Assembly (NCBI GenBank): GCA_013407085.1
Contig: JACCGJ010001833.1
Location: 49,720-113,719 of the forward strand
Direction: 5' to 3'
Length of the DNA stretch: 64,000 nt
From: Atriophallophorus winterbourni
Taxonomy: Eukaryota; Platyhelminthes; Trematoda; Plagiorchiida; Microphallidae
The first letter of the stretch is position 1, and the number at the start of each line of letters is the position of its first letter. This document shows, piece after piece, positions 63,984 to 64,000 of the stretch. A program made the position numbers and the translations under genes. The notes under the pieces are model-generated. The model saw nothing but the letters and a program-made list of their open reading frames with translations. It was not told the DNA's origin and searched no databases.

Positions 63984-64000
63984 ATACAACCAGTGAGAGA

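Overview
The window is a repeat-rich invertebrate nuclear sequence that looks like a flatworm, most probably a digenean trematode. The basis is 31-34 nt introns at the 5' end of one gene, CR1-like, RTE-like, Penelope-like and gypsy/CsRn1-like retroelement debris of the kind common in flukes, and moderate A+T content. I cannot name the species. Two cellular genes can be modelled completely from splice signals, reading phase and homology. All other protein-like signal is retrotransposon.

Layout. 1-11.4 kb: heavily decayed LINE debris (reverse transcriptase pieces at 0.5, 6.4-7.3, 7.6-9.0, 9.1-10.0 and 10.6 kb), a foldback fragment and two copies of a tRNA-like SINE. 12.3-12.7 kb: the tail of a gypsy-like integrase running into a putative LTR. 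13.4-33.2 kb: a nested LINE block. Two CR1-like families alternate here, CR1-B (14.4-17.96 and 23.7-28.36 kb) and CR1-A (17.96-20.6 and 28.5-33.2 kb), with a minus-strand Penelope-like element at 20.6-22.1 kb and inverted CR1 pieces at 22.1-23.7 kb. The 28.5-33.2 kb copy is the best preserved: ORF1 is intact and carries a PHD-like finger, followed by an endonuclease/RT ORF broken by a few lesions.

34-64 kb: the gene-bearing half. It holds about 29 copies of one short retroposon-like repeat (called SINE-A here, about 240 bp, tail of ATAC or CATAC units), which is almost absent from the left half. The plus-strand gene at 38.25-43.32 kb encodes a PRL/PTP4A-type prenylated tyrosine phosphatase of 210 residues, with HC-x5-R, the redox Cys, a polybasic tail and a C-S-I-L CaaX box. 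The minus-strand gene at 61.13-49.01 kb encodes an 892-residue LEDGF/HRP2-type chromatin protein. It has a PWWP domain in the first exons, a basic helix, nuclear localisation motifs, an integrase-binding-type domain split over two exons, and a long Ser/Pro-rich tail. Its first three introns are 31, 34 and 33 nt, while later introns of 0.4-2.0 kb are mostly filled with SINE-A, RTE and Penelope fragments. A minus-strand RTE element occupies 62-63.5 kb.

Points most worth checking: a near-consensus hammerhead ribozyme fold in the Penelope-like remnant at 52.14 kb, with a degenerate counterpart in the second Penelope copy at 20.7 kb; one 3' terminal sequence shared by CR1-A, CR1-B and an older relic; a multi-arm foldback at 55.3-55.8 kb; an inverted segmental duplication (45.0-45.4 versus 52.8-53.3 kb); and the unusual PTP4A and LEDGF-like gene structures. 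All calls were made by reading and hand translation. No database or alignment was run.
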